40,932 bases of DNA from NCBI GenBank assembly GCA_944324375.1, contig CALUWB010000012.1, positions 1-40,932 of the forward strand, in the 5' to 3' direction. This document shows, piece after piece, positions 24,913 through 32,369 of the stretch. The notes below the pieces were generated by a model. The model was given only the letters and a program-made list of their open reading frames with translations. It made no database searches and was not told the DNA's origin. The stretch comes from Candidatus Gastranaerophilales bacterium. Its GTDB lineage: Bacteria; Cyanobacteriota; Vampirovibrionia; Gastranaerophilales; Gastranaerophilaceae. Position numbers and translations under genes: made by a program. How positions within the stretch are numbered: position 1 is the stretch's first letter; the number at the start of each line of letters is the position of its first letter.

Positions 24913-25163
24913 TATTTTTTATTATTTTCTCTATCCGAATCAGCCATTTCTCCATATGCATCGTATTCTAGAGCACTTTTCATCATTTCTAAATCAAAAT
25001 CCGTATCTTTATCATTTAACCCAACATAAGCGACTTCATCTCTAGTTCCTTCAGCGCCACGAGAAGCAGACATCTTAGCAGCTGAACCCTGCTGAGTAGA
25101 CAGAGCAGCATTATGCTGCTGACCTATTGAAAATCTTTGACGTATTGCTGATATAACTGACAA
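24912..25163 (-). CDS. Small acidic protein of unknown function
   Basis: I do not recognise this 83-residue protein. It is hydrophilic with an Ala/Ser/Gln-rich middle (QQHNAALSTQQGSAAKMSAS) and an acidic C-terminus (DKDTDFDLEMMKSALEYD). No membrane segment or signal is present. The start is TTG at 25163, with GAGGAA seven bases upstream. There is no ATG alternative before residue 31. Its stop lies at the terminator shared with rpsA. Real coding is supported by the ribosome site and low-complexity-free C-terminal half. Confidence 0.6.
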   Translation of the reverse strand: MSVISAIRQRFSIGQQHNAALSTQQGSAAKMSASRGAEGTRDEVAYVGLNDKDTDFDLEMMKSALEYDAYGEMADSDRENNKK

Positions 25164-25288
25164 CTTAATATTCCTCTTATTTTTAGATATTAAAGCTCAT
25201 GAGTATAAAGTATTTTTAAATAATGAAATTTCAGAAAATTAAAAAAATGAAACATTTGTTACAATTGGTTACGAAAGAAATAGTATGA

Positions 25289-25294
25289 TATAAT
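25289..25294 (+). promoter_or_regulatory. Extended -10 immediately before the 25302 start
   Basis: TGATATAAT (consensus TATAAT with upstream TG) ends eight bases before the ATG, so transcription should begin at or one base before the start codon. No Shine-Dalgarno sequence is possible in such a message. Confidence 0.6.
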
Positions 25295-25301
25295 CACTAT
25301 T

Positions 25302-26525
25302 ATGAAGAGAATAGCAAAATTTTTATTAATAGTTGTATTTTTAGCTTGTAATAGTGTATATGCAGCCGATTATAGAGTATTAGTTGTATCAGATAACCTT
25401 GCAAGTAAACCTTGTTTAGATGCTTTTGTATATGAAGAATCTGCAGAATTTTTTGCAAATCAAGTAATTAATAGGCTAAATTTATCCGGAACTGTTGAAG
25501 CTCCGACTATTTCTGAAGTTAGAGAAAAATTAAAACGTAATGAAAGATTATACTTAGAAACTAGAGAATCATTATTAAGATTTAAAAAAGAATATAATAT
25601 CAATTATGTAACAGTAGGCAAATTAGCTAAAATGTATGGAGTTAATAAAGTTTTATTATTAACAACTACAGCAGATGCGCAAAACTATTTTATTAGAAGA
25701 ACTTTTTGGGACTTTCTTAATATTCCAGGAGCAACTGTAATTGATCCTGCAATAAAATTATCAACTTATGCCGTATTAGTAGACACAGATAGAATGGTTA
25801 ATATATGGGAAGATACATTCTATAAGACAATAAGCTCCTGTGAAGCAAGAATGGTAACGACAAATTTGCAACCACAAACACAACAACTTGAAAAAGTTAG
25901 AGATTATTCAAGAATGTTAGGGCCACAAATTGCACACCACGTTCAAGCAAGTATTGTTCCTGCAGTTACATTAACACGTGAAAATGAAATAACATACGGA
26001 CCAAAAGATTTTGACAACGTATTTACAAAGAAATTTAGATGGTATAAACATGGCACTAAAGAAATTGCAAAAGAAACAGAAAACAAATATAATGATCACG
26101 TAGAAAACCAAAGAGCAAAAGGTGTTGAACCATTAGCTGATAAATTTAGACGTTGGAAATTAGAATTTAAACAAAGACAAGAGGCAAAAAAATTAGAAAA
26201 AGCTCGCCTAAGATTAGAAGAAGAGCAACAAAAACATATTCAAAATATAAATAATACAAAACAACAAGAGCCAAAAATAGAAGAAAAAGATTCAAATATT
26301 ATTGAAATAAAAGATGTTCAAAAAATAGAAGAAAAGAAAGAAAAAGTTGATACAAAACCAAAACAACAAAAACAAGAAGAACCCAAAATATTAAATATAA
26401 CAAAAGAAGAACACCTAACACCAGAGGTTGAAGAAGATAAGGTATATGAGAACCAAATCAAGTATTATCAACCAAAACAGCGTATAAGACCTGAGGCAAA
26501 AAATACAACTATTAACGATATTTAA
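25302..26525 (+). CDS. Exported protein with coiled-coil tail, unknown function
   Basis: This 407-residue protein is not one I recognise. It starts with a signal peptide (MKRIAKFLLIVVFLACNSVYA, cleavage likely after VYA at residue 21). A globular region of about 200 residues follows, with the hydrophobic beta pattern YRVLVVSDNL and INYVTVGKLAKMYGVNKVLL. This may be a Rossmann-like or 'curli/CsgG-like' lipoprotein-type sensor fold, but I cannot confirm that. The C-terminal 150 residues are highly charged, with a long coiled coil (KLEKARLRLEEEQQKHIQ) and a Lys/Glu/Gln-rich disordered end. Such tails often contact the cell wall. It is monocistronic with its own strong promoter. Confidence 0.75.
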   Translation: MKRIAKFLLIVVFLACNSVYAADYRVLVVSDNLASKPCLDAFVYEESAEFFANQVINRLNLSGTVEAPTISEVREKLKRNERLYLETRESLLRFKKEYNINYVTVGKLAKMYGVNKVLLLTTTADAQNYFIRRTFWDFLNIPGATVIDPAIKLSTYAVLVDTDRMVNIWEDTFYKTISSCEARMVTTNLQPQTQQLEKVRDYSRMLGPQIAHHVQASIVPAVTLTRENEITYGPKDFDNVFTKKFRWYKHGTKEIAKETENKYNDHVENQRAKGVEPLADKFRRWKLEFKQRQEAKKLEKARLRLEEEQQKHIQNINNTKQQEPKIEEKDSNIIEIKDVQKIEEKKEKVDTKPKQQKQEEPKILNITKEEHLTPEVEEDKVYENQIKYYQPKQRIRPEAKNTTINDI

Positions 26526-26533
26526 TAAAATAG

Positions 26534-26562
26534 TTGACGTAGAAACATGTTCTTGGTACACT
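26534..26562 (+). promoter_or_regulatory. Promoter upstream of the tRNA-Lys locus
   Basis: TTGACG (26534-26539) and TACACT (26557-26562) are 17 bp apart. Transcription would start near 26569 and run through the broken 5' tRNA piece into the intact tRNA-Lys. Confidence 0.55.
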
Positions 26563-26604
26563 TGATTTTGCTAGCAGAAATGAAAACTGAATAAAAAATA
26601 ATTT

Positions 26605-26674
26605 GCGCTTGTAGCTCAGCCCGCAGTGAGCAATCAGCGAACGGTAGTTAAAATATTCTACCTGATGAGCTACA
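26605..26674 (+). pseudogene. Fragment of tRNA-Lys 5' half with inverted D-arm copy
   Basis: GCGCTTGTAGCTCAGC (26605-26620) is identical to the first 16 bases of the tRNA-Lys at 26706. The next 45 bases are unrelated. TGAGCTACA at 26666-26674 is the exact reverse complement of TGTAGCTCA (26610-26618). The upstream flank (GAATAAAAA...AATTTGCGC) is also shared with the intact gene, so this is a local duplication. Confidence 0.75.
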
Positions 26675-26705
26675 GGAAATGACAATTGAATAAAAATTTT
26701 AATTT

Positions 26706-26778
26706 GCGCTTGTAGCTCAGCAGGTAGAGCACTCCCCTTTTAAGGGATAGGTCGCGCGTTCGAATCGCGCCAAGCGCA
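26706..26778 (+). tRNA. trnK: tRNA-Lys (anticodon TTT)
   Basis: The 73-base cloverleaf has acceptor stem GCGCTTG/CAAGCGC and discriminator A. It has the D arm GCTC/GAGC, anticodon loop CTTTTAA (anticodon TTT) and T arm GCGCG-TTCGAAT-CGCGC. CCA is not encoded. The anticodon stem CTCCC/GGGAT has one mismatch at its outer pair. Confidence 0.95.
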
Positions 26779-26795
26779 TTTTTTCATGCTTATTT

Positions 26796-26983
26796 TTACC
26801 TGCTGAGCTGCTCAGCTAGGTAGAGCTCCTCCATTTGCTTAGGTGTTGGTTGTTTATTTTATTTTTTATACTCTCAAAATGATAATTAATCATTTTGAGG
26901 AACGCAAACGGAGTCCTTCCTTTTAAGGGATAGGTCGCACAGATTTACCCCTTCGAATCGCGCCAAGCGCATTTTTTCATGCT
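26796..26983 (+). pseudogene. Second tRNA-Lys copy, disrupted by two insertions
   Basis: GCTCAGCTAGGTAGAGCTCCTCC (about 26810-26832) matches the D arm. CCTTTTAAGGGATAGGTCGC (26919-26938) is identical to the anticodon arm and variable loop. TTCGAATCGCGCCAAGCGCA from 26952 is identical to the 3' end and its flank. An insert of about 85 bp sits in the anticodon stem, bounded by CTCCATTTGC (26829-26838) and its near-perfect inverse GCAAACGGAG (26904-26913). A 13-base insert containing ATTTACCCC replaces part of the T arm. An inverted D-arm copy (ACCTGCTGAGCT) precedes it. It cannot fold as a tRNA as it stands. Confidence 0.7.
26873..26899. repeat. Perfect 11-bp inverted repeat inside the tRNA insert
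   Basis: CTCAAAATGAT (26873-26883) and ATCATTTTGAG (26889-26899) form a hairpin with loop AATTA. It lies at the centre-right of the insert that splits the second tRNA-Lys copy. Confidence 0.8.
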
Positions 26984-27026
26984 TTATTTTTGTTTTTGGT
27001 TGCTGCGCCTCGCGTTAAACGGCAAC

Positions 27027-27365
27027 GCTCGCAAGGACAGGGAATAAATATTATTACGTCATTACGAGGAACTTTTTGTTCCGAAGTAATCTAATAAACA
27101 ATAAAATTTTATTTTCTGATTTCTTAGTCACTACATCACTAAAAAATAGATTGCTTCGCTTTGCTCGCAAGGACAGGTGATAAATATTTTTGCGTCATTA
27201 CGAGGAACTTTTTGTTCCGAAGTAATCTAATAAACAATAAAATTTTATTTTCTGATTTCTTAGTCACTACATCACTAAAAAATAGATTGCTTCGCTTTGC
27301 TCGCAAGGACGGGTGATAAATATTTTTACGTCATTACGAGGAACATTTTTGTTCCGAAGTAATCT
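27027..27365. repeat. 136-bp tandem repeat, about 2.5 copies, MITE-like
   Basis: The period is exactly 136 bp: GCTCGCAAGGAC recurs at 27027, 27163 and 27299, and CGTCATTACGAGGAAC at 27057, 27193 and 27329. Each unit begins CGTCATTACGAGGAAC...GTTCCGAAGTAATCT and ends AGATTGCTTCGCTTTGCTCGCAAGGAC. The end is an imperfect inverse of the beginning, as in the 'GTCATTGCGAG...CTCGCAATGAC' repeats spread through many bacterial genomes. Each unit also holds a GGAAC/GTTCC hairpin. Copies are nearly identical, so the array is young. It has no coding potential that I can see. Confidence 0.9.
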
Positions 27366-27407
27366 TTTCATTATTTGCTAATCGGTGCAATAATTTGTAC
27401 CCTACTA

Positions 27408-27554
27408 CTATTCTGCTTTTTTAACTTTTAAAACTTTATTTTCTATTTCTAGTTCAACTTCATCATTTTCAGGGTCAATATCTAATAATTGTAAAATTGC
27501 CTTTTGAATTAATAATGCCCATGCATTCCCACTTTTGTATAACTTTTTCTTCAT
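27408..27554 (-). CDS. 48-residue AbrB/MazE-like DNA-binding protein
   Basis: The frame from ATG 27554 reads MKKKLYKSGNAWALLIQKAI, then LQLLDIDPENDEVELEIENK and a Lys-rich end. This is the swapped-hairpin AbrB/MazE pattern ('kvGnSwaltIPk..le.Lgi..gdeVele'). Gln17 stands where the family has Pro. GAGG lies nine bases upstream. Such proteins are usually antitoxins or regulators. No toxin gene lies next to it: downstream is the 136-bp repeat, upstream 289 bp of AT-rich intergenic DNA. Confidence 0.75.
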   Translation of the reverse strand: MKKKLYKSGNAWALLIQKAILQLLDIDPENDEVELEIENKVLKVKKAE

Positions 27555-27738
27555 AATATATTTCCTCAATTTTTATATATATTGAAATACAAAAGCATTA
27601 AAAATCAAAATTAATACTTTATTTAAAGTATCTATAAATGGTAATTAATCTTTTAATTCACTAAAAATTTGTTGTATGGGAGATTTTTTTAATTGCTTAA
27701 ACAAAATAATTAATCAAGAAAAATAAAATTTAAATCTT

Positions 27739-27768
27739 ATCATATTTACCCCCATCATATTTACCCCA
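27739..27768. repeat. 15-bp tandem duplication containing ATTTACCCC
   Basis: ATCATATTTACCCC(C/A) occurs twice head to tail (27739-27753 and 27754-27768) in the intergenic region between the AbrB-like gene and the gene at 27844. The rest of 27555-27843 is AT-rich; a TATAAT at 27816-27821 inside GTTATA...TATAAC is the likely promoter of 27844. Confidence 0.6.
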
Positions 27769-27843
27769 CCCCTAGCAAATTTATTTTTTACGTGTTTTAT
27801 AATTAATGTTTGAGTTATAATAGGCCTATAACTTGGGGATTAT

Positions 27844-28545
27844 ATGACAAGCGTACGTAAGTTCAATTCAAAGCAAAATGTATTTGAAAAAACGCCTCGA
27901 CTTCATCAATCAGAAATTGCAGTCGAAGCGAAAAGAAAACGTACGCTTATGGAATGCCGTTACAAAAGAGATGAGTTTGTATCATCAAGAGATAAAGGTA
28001 AAGCCTTAGCAGGTTCAGCATTAGGAACATTATTACCAATGTTATTTTTCTCAAAAATCCAAAAAAAGAATTTATGGAATTTGAAATATAAATTTAATGA
28101 AATTGTAACTATGTCTATTGGGGCCAATGTTGGAAGTATTGCAATAAGCTCAATTGGAAAAAGTAAGAAGGAAAAAGAAAAAAAATATAATGAAGGTGTA
28201 TTCCAAGTAATCAATTCTATCATGCCAATGGCAATGGTTGATGGAGGGATTAAACTTTGCGAAAAATCAAAGAAATTCAATAATACAAAAGCAAAAATTG
28301 CGACCTCAATTGCAGGTGTTGTTGCAGGAACTCAATTAGGAATAAGACTTGCAAATAAAATTACAGACCCTAAAAATATAATTCCAGACAGAAAATACAC
28401 AGCAAAAGATGCAATAGCTAACCTTGATGATGCAGTCGGAATACTTGTATTAGGAAAAGTTCCTTTTGCAGATAAAATACATATTGAAAAAGTTCTTCCT
28501 GCTATTTATACATATTCAGGATATCGTTCAGGAACAAGTAATTAA
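27844..28545 (+). CDS. Unknown protein with weakly hydrophobic segments
   Basis: I do not recognise this 233-residue protein. The N-terminus is basic and polar. Hydrophobic stretches follow at about 56-72 (LAGSALGTLLPMLFFSK), 92-106 (IVTMSIGANVGSIAISS) and 128-141 (INSIMPMAMVDGGI), and an Ala/Gly-rich one at about 154-170 (IATSIAGVVAGTQLGIR). Glycine-rich helices of this kind suggest membrane association or insertion, comparable to the small protein at 4702. GGGG lies seven bases upstream of the ATG. It stands alone and converges on the gene at 28623. Confidence 0.75.
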   Translation: MTSVRKFNSKQNVFEKTPRLHQSEIAVEAKRKRTLMECRYKRDEFVSSRDKGKALAGSALGTLLPMLFFSKIQKKNLWNLKYKFNEIVTMSIGANVGSIAISSIGKSKKEKEKKYNEGVFQVINSIMPMAMVDGGIKLCEKSKKFNNTKAKIATSIAGVVAGTQLGIRLANKITDPKNIIPDRKYTAKDAIANLDDAVGILVLGKVPFADKIHIEKVLPAIYTYSGYRSGTSN

Positions 28546-28553
28546 TAAAAAAA

Positions 28554-28572
28554 AGCCACAAATATTGTGGCT
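28554..28572 (-). terminator. Terminator for the leftward 28623 gene
   Basis: AGCCACAA (28554-28561) pairs with TTGTGGCT (28565-28572). Read leftward it is followed by eight T, a strong intrinsic terminator. Read rightward the T-run is poor, though it may still serve the 27844 gene. Confidence 0.85.
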
Positions 28573-28622
28573 AAAAATTTGTTTAGTAAGATTAGGTAAG
28601 TAAGTTTAAGTTATAAGCTTAT

Positions 28623-29060
28623 TTATCCGTTAAGTCCGTAATTATAATCTACTTTAACATTACTACTTAACATTTGTTTGAATGAATCAATATACGAATT
28701 AATTTCTGATAATTCTGTATTTATTGTTGTAATTTGATTATCTAATATAGTTTCCCAATTAGTTAAATCCTCAACTTTTGCTTCATAATAAGAATCAACA
28801 TAACTTATTTCATCTTGATATTCTGGGAGTTCTGAATAATCTACATAAGTATATTTTTCATTATCTTTATAAGTTGCAGTAAAAATATTTTTATATTCTG
28901 TTCTTAAAGCTGTGTATCTTGCATTTTTCCAAGCAGCTAAATCAGAAGTTTGAGCAGAAGACAAGGTTTTCTGATTACTATAATTTGTCAAATCCAAATT
29001 AATAGTATTGCGTCGCATAATATATGATTGAATTATTTCATTTAAATTTGCAACAGCCAT
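28623..29060 (-). CDS. Helical protein of unknown function
   Basis: This 145-residue protein is soluble, without signal or membrane segment. It is rich in Tyr, Asn, Ser and Thr, with long helices (IIQSYIMRRNTINLDLTNYS at the start and ITTINTELSEINSYIDSFKQ near the end). The middle is acidic and aromatic (YTYVDYSELPEYQDEISYVD). It resembles in general style the small helical export substrates of flagellar-type systems, but there is no specific match. ATG at 29060 follows a weak AAGGTAAGACGAG site. It is monocistronic and ends at a good terminator. Confidence 0.7.
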   Translation of the reverse strand: MAVANLNEIIQSYIMRRNTINLDLTNYSNQKTLSSAQTSDLAAWKNARYTALRTEYKNIFTATYKDNEKYTYVDYSELPEYQDEISYVDSYYEAKVEDLTNWETILDNQITTINTELSEINSYIDSFKQMLSSNVKVDYNYGLNG

Positions 29061-29226
29061 CTCGTCTTACCTTAAATTAATAAACTCTTACTTTTAAATC
29101 TCTTACTTATTTAACTTACATGTATATAAAAACATGCCAGAACCCTTGATTTCACATGCTTTTCAATTCTTTACAAATGTTAACATTTTCATTTTGAGAG
29201 ATTTTTTATTGTGTTATCCTTTAATT

Positions 29227-30348
29227 ATGAGTAAATTTGTTTTGAAAGAAATAAAAAATTCTGATTTAGTTAAAGAGCTTGAAAATATTGGCTTTGACAA
29301 ATGTTATAGAGAAAAAGGACAAGAGAAATATAAATATAAAAATCTAAAAATATTTAATTTAACAATCCCACAAGCAAATATTTTAAAACAAATCGCACTA
29401 ACAGTTGGAGCAGATTGCGCAGTCCATAGAGAAGTTATAACAGGAAAAGTTGAAACATCAGATGTAATATTGGGAGGAAGCTATTCTGAACTTCGTAAAA
29501 TCGCTGAGAAGTTAAAATTTCAACCATTTTCTTTGAAAAAACTTTCAGAAGAAATTATTAAACAACTAGAAAAAACTACCTCTAAAACAAAACTTGTTGG
29601 GATATTAAATGTAACAAATAATTCTTTTTCAGACGGAGGGAAATATTTAGATATAGATAGTGCTAAAATCCATTTTAATCAATTAATTCAAAATGGAGCA
29701 GACATAATTGATATTGGAGCAGAATCGACAAAGCCTAATGCCGAAGCTATTCCTGCCGAAATTCAATTAAAAAGAATTTTACCATTATTAGACAAAAACT
29801 ACACTATAAGTATTGATACGAGAAGCTCTATAGTTGCAGAAGAATGCTTAAAAAATGGAGCAAAAATTATTAATGATGTATCAGGTTTAAAATATGATCC
29901 TAAAATGGCAGAAGTTATCGCGAAATACGACGCAACAGTTGTAATACAGCATTCAATAAACAGGCAAAATCAAGGAAGTAATGTTGAACCATATCAAAAT
30001 GTAATAGATGAAGTTTATTTAGACTTATATAAACAAACAGAATATGCAAAATCAGAAGGAATTAAGAATATAATAATAGATGTTGGGATAGGATTTGATA
30101 AAACATTAGAAGATAATTTTAGATTATTTAATCGAATTAATGAATTCAAATCACTAGGTTATCCTATAATGCTAGGTATTTCAAGAAAAAGTCTTTTACA
30201 ACTTAATAATCATACAAATGAAGAAAAAGATATCTTTACATTAGCTTTAAATACAATAGCTATAGAACATAATATAGACTACATAAGAGTACATAATGTA
30301 AAATTGCATCATCAATTAATTGACATCTATAAAAAAGAAATCATATAA
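29227..30348 (+). CDS. folP: Dihydropteroate synthase with N-terminal extension
   Basis: This enzyme joins p-aminobenzoate to dihydropterin pyrophosphate in folate synthesis. The DHPS barrel begins at about residue 124 of the protein as annotated. It shows the pterin-site blocks GILNVTNNSFSDGGKY and NGADIIDIGAESTKP, then SIDTRSS, IINDVSGLKYDP and IIIDVGIGFDKTLEDN. The terminal MLGISRKSLL and DYIRVHNV also match. The first 120 residues form a separate alpha/beta region seen in the long DHPS forms of some anaerobes. I place the start at ATG 29227 (MSKFVLKEI, 373 residues). The upstream extension to 29134 has no ribosome site and lies over the promoter. Confidence 0.93.
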   Translation: MSKFVLKEIKNSDLVKELENIGFDKCYREKGQEKYKYKNLKIFNLTIPQANILKQIALTVGADCAVHREVITGKVETSDVILGGSYSELRKIAEKLKFQPFSLKKLSEEIIKQLEKTTSKTKLVGILNVTNNSFSDGGKYLDIDSAKIHFNQLIQNGADIIDIGAESTKPNAEAIPAEIQLKRILPLLDKNYTISIDTRSSIVAEECLKNGAKIINDVSGLKYDPKMAEVIAKYDATVVIQHSINRQNQGSNVEPYQNVIDEVYLDLYKQTEYAKSEGIKNIIIDVGIGFDKTLEDNFRLFNRINEFKSLGYPIMLGISRKSLLQLNNHTNEEKDIFTLALNTIAIEHNIDYIRVHNVKLHHQLIDIYKKEII

Positions 30349-30460
30349 TTATATTGTATCGTTAGTAAACTTTGTAAACATATCTTTACAATACAAAAAA
30401 TAAAAAGCAATTTTCCAATTCAAAATCACTTTATAAAAATATAGAGAATTTTGAAAAGGA

Positions 30461-30670
30461 ATGAAAATGAAAGAATCAGAATTAAACGCAATGATGTCAG
30501 TTGTAGCAGATCCAATTAATAATGTTTATAAAATTGAATCTCAAAAAGATATTGATGAGATTCAAAGAATTATTCGTATATTTGAAATCTCTAAAGCACA
30601 ACGCAATAAACATAAATTATTATCGATTAAAAACTTAGCAACATTAAGAATTGTGTTAAGTAATAACTAA
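30461..30670 (+). CDS. Small protein of unknown function
   Basis: This 69-residue protein is soluble, charged and mostly helical. MSVVADPINNVYKIESQKDI is followed by a basic stretch (SKAQRNKHKLLSIKNLATLR). AAAAGGAATGAAA precedes the start, and a second in-frame ATG lies two codons in. No family is recognised. It lies 112 bp after folP and is followed by a terminator. Confidence 0.6.
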   Translation: MKMKESELNAMMSVVADPINNVYKIESQKDIDEIQRIIRIFEISKAQRNKHKLLSIKNLATLRIVLSNN

Positions 30671-30704
30671 GAATAAATTATCATTAATAAAATAATTTAA
30701 ATAT

Positions 30705-30733
30705 AAGCCTGTTAATTATAACAGGCTTTTTAG
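30705..30733. terminator. Bidirectional intrinsic terminator
   Basis: AAGCCTGTTA (30705-30714) pairs perfectly with TAACAGGCTT (30719-30728) around ATTA and is followed by TTTT. It ends the rightward small gene and lies just past the ftsY stop codon on the other strand. Confidence 0.9.
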
Positions 30734-30737
30734 TTTA

Positions 30738-31652
30738 TTAATCAAATAAAGCTTCAATAAAATCAGAAGAATTAAATTCTTTCAAATCTTCCATTTTTTC
30801 ACCAACACCAATTAATTTAACAGGAAGGTTCATTTCCTTAGCAACAGCCAAAACTATTGCTCCTTTAGCAGAACCGTCCAATTTAGTTAGAGCAACAGAT
30901 GTTAGATTAACAGCATCTTTAAATACTTTAGCCTGTTGCAAGCCATTTTGTCCTGTATTTGCATCAAGAACAAGAATACATTCTCTCAAATTTTCAGGAG
31001 CATTTTTATCAATAACTGACTTAATTTTTGATAATTCTTCCATCAAATTATATTTATTTTGCAAACGTCCTGCTGTATCAACTAAAATAACATCATAATT
31101 TTCATTTTGCGCTTTTTGAATAGTTTCAAAAACAACAGAAGCAGGGTCAGCTTTATCACGCCTTATAATATCAGCGCCAGCTCTTTTAGACCAAATATCT
31201 AATTGTTCTTCAGCAGCAGCACGGAAAGTATCAGCAGCAGCAATCAAAACTCTTTTGCCTTCTTGCTTAAATTTGTATGCTAATTTACCAATTAGAGTTG
31301 TTTTTCCAACACCGTTTACACCTGCTATAAAATATATATTCAAAGAATTTTCGATATAATTTAATTGGTTTGAACCAGCAGAATTTAATGTTTGAGTGAA
31401 TTGTTCTCTTAAATAATTTTTTACTTCTGAAGGTTTGATTTTATCTTGAGAACGCAACTTATCAACTAACTCAGCAGCATAATTAACACCTAAATCAGCA
31501 CTAATAAGTAAATCTTCCATATCATCAAGAACAAATTCAGAAAATTCTTCTTCTTCAGCAACTGTATCTACAACATTCCCAATCAGAGCTTGGGCTGTTT
31601 TTGAAACAGTTTTTTTTAAATTTTCAATACTATTAGAAAAAAAACCAAACAT
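30738..31652 (-). CDS. ftsY: Signal recognition particle receptor FtsY
   Basis: FtsY is the GTPase that receives ribosome-SRP complexes at the membrane. The 304-residue protein has only the NG core: N domain helices (EEFSEFVLDDMEDLLISADL), then G1 GVNGVGKTTLIGKL (111-124). The SRP-GTPase insert follows (ILIAAADTFRAAAEEQL-like, here RVLIAAADTFRAAAEEQLD). G3 is DTAGRLQNKYNLM and G4 is TKLDGSAKGA. The long acidic A domain of E. coli FtsY is missing, as in many bacteria. Its ATG overlaps the nusB stop by one base, so the two are coupled. Confidence 0.95.
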   Translation of the reverse strand: MFGFFSNSIENLKKTVSKTAQALIGNVVDTVAEEEEFSEFVLDDMEDLLISADLGVNYAAELVDKLRSQDKIKPSEVKNYLREQFTQTLNSAGSNQLNYIENSLNIYFIAGVNGVGKTTLIGKLAYKFKQEGKRVLIAAADTFRAAAEEQLDIWSKRAGADIIRRDKADPASVVFETIQKAQNENYDVILVDTAGRLQNKYNLMEELSKIKSVIDKNAPENLRECILVLDANTGQNGLQQAKVFKDAVNLTSVALTKLDGSAKGAIVLAVAKEMNLPVKLIGVGEKMEDLKEFNSSDFIEALFD

Positions 31653-32311
31653 TATTTAAGCCCATTATCAACAACAACTTTTGCTAATACACCATTTACA
31701 AAAGATGAACTATCTTCTGTTGAATATTTTTTAGCTAATTCGACAGCTTCATCAACTACAACCTTCATTGGCGCACCTTTTGTATATAAAAGTTCGATTA
31801 TAGCGATACGCAAAATATCTTTGTCCATTTTAACAAGTCTTGAAATATCCCAACCAGTTGTATGTTTTTGGATTTCATCATCAATTTCTTTATGGTGAGC
31901 CTTGAATGCCTCAGCAATTTCAATAACATATTCTTGAACATCACTTTGAGCTTCCAATGTTGTAAATTCAGCAATTTCTAAAGCTAATAATGTTTTTTCT
32001 ACAACATCTAAAATTGTTTCTATATTTTGAGATAATTCAGCAGTTGTAGGAATTGCAACAGGTTTATCTTTAACACCTATAGGTCTTGATAAATTTGATT
32101 CATGTTCTGCTTCATAAGTATCAATATAATTTTTTATATCAATCAAAGATCCAACAGAAAGTTTTAATTCTTCAGAAGAATTATTTGAAAGAATTCTAAC
32201 AGATTTAAGCATAATGTCTTCAAAATCTTTTGAAGAATATGAAGTAATTTCTTTATCAAATTGTGAAAATAATATAAGCGCTAATTCACGAGCTGCTCGT
32301 CTTGCTTGCAT
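31652..32311 (-). CDS. nusB: Transcription antitermination factor NusB
   Basis: NusB is an RNA-binding factor of the rRNA antitermination complex. The 219-residue protein is longer than the usual 130-150. The N-terminus ARRAARELALILFSQFD is followed by an extended, less conserved helical section of about 110 residues. The classic C-terminal block is TTGWDISRLVKMDKDILRIA, then PMKVVVDEAVELAKKYSTED and SSSFVNGVLAKV. The N-terminal enlargement is seen in cyanobacterial-type NusB. It is coupled to ftsY by a one-base overlap. Confidence 0.92.
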   Translation of the reverse strand: MQARRAARELALILFSQFDKEITSYSSKDFEDIMLKSVRILSNNSSEELKLSVGSLIDIKNYIDTYEAEHESNLSRPIGVKDKPVAIPTTAELSQNIETILDVVEKTLLALEIAEFTTLEAQSDVQEYVIEIAEAFKAHHKEIDDEIQKHTTGWDISRLVKMDKDILRIAIIELLYTKGAPMKVVVDEAVELAKKYSTEDSSSFVNGVLAKVVVDNGLK

Positions 32312-32369
32312 AGATTGTCTCCTAATTAAAATACCTTTATGTTAGTTAAAATATAACATAAAAAAGAAA

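Noticed and set aside
26796-27365. Possible CRISPR array, because of repeated units near 27 kb
   Set aside because: Units are 136 bp in direct tandem with no unique spacers of constant length and no cas genes nearby.
29134-29226. Longer N-terminus for folP
   Set aside because: The upstream 31 codons have no ribosome site and lie in AT-rich promoter-like DNA; ATG 29227 is preferred.
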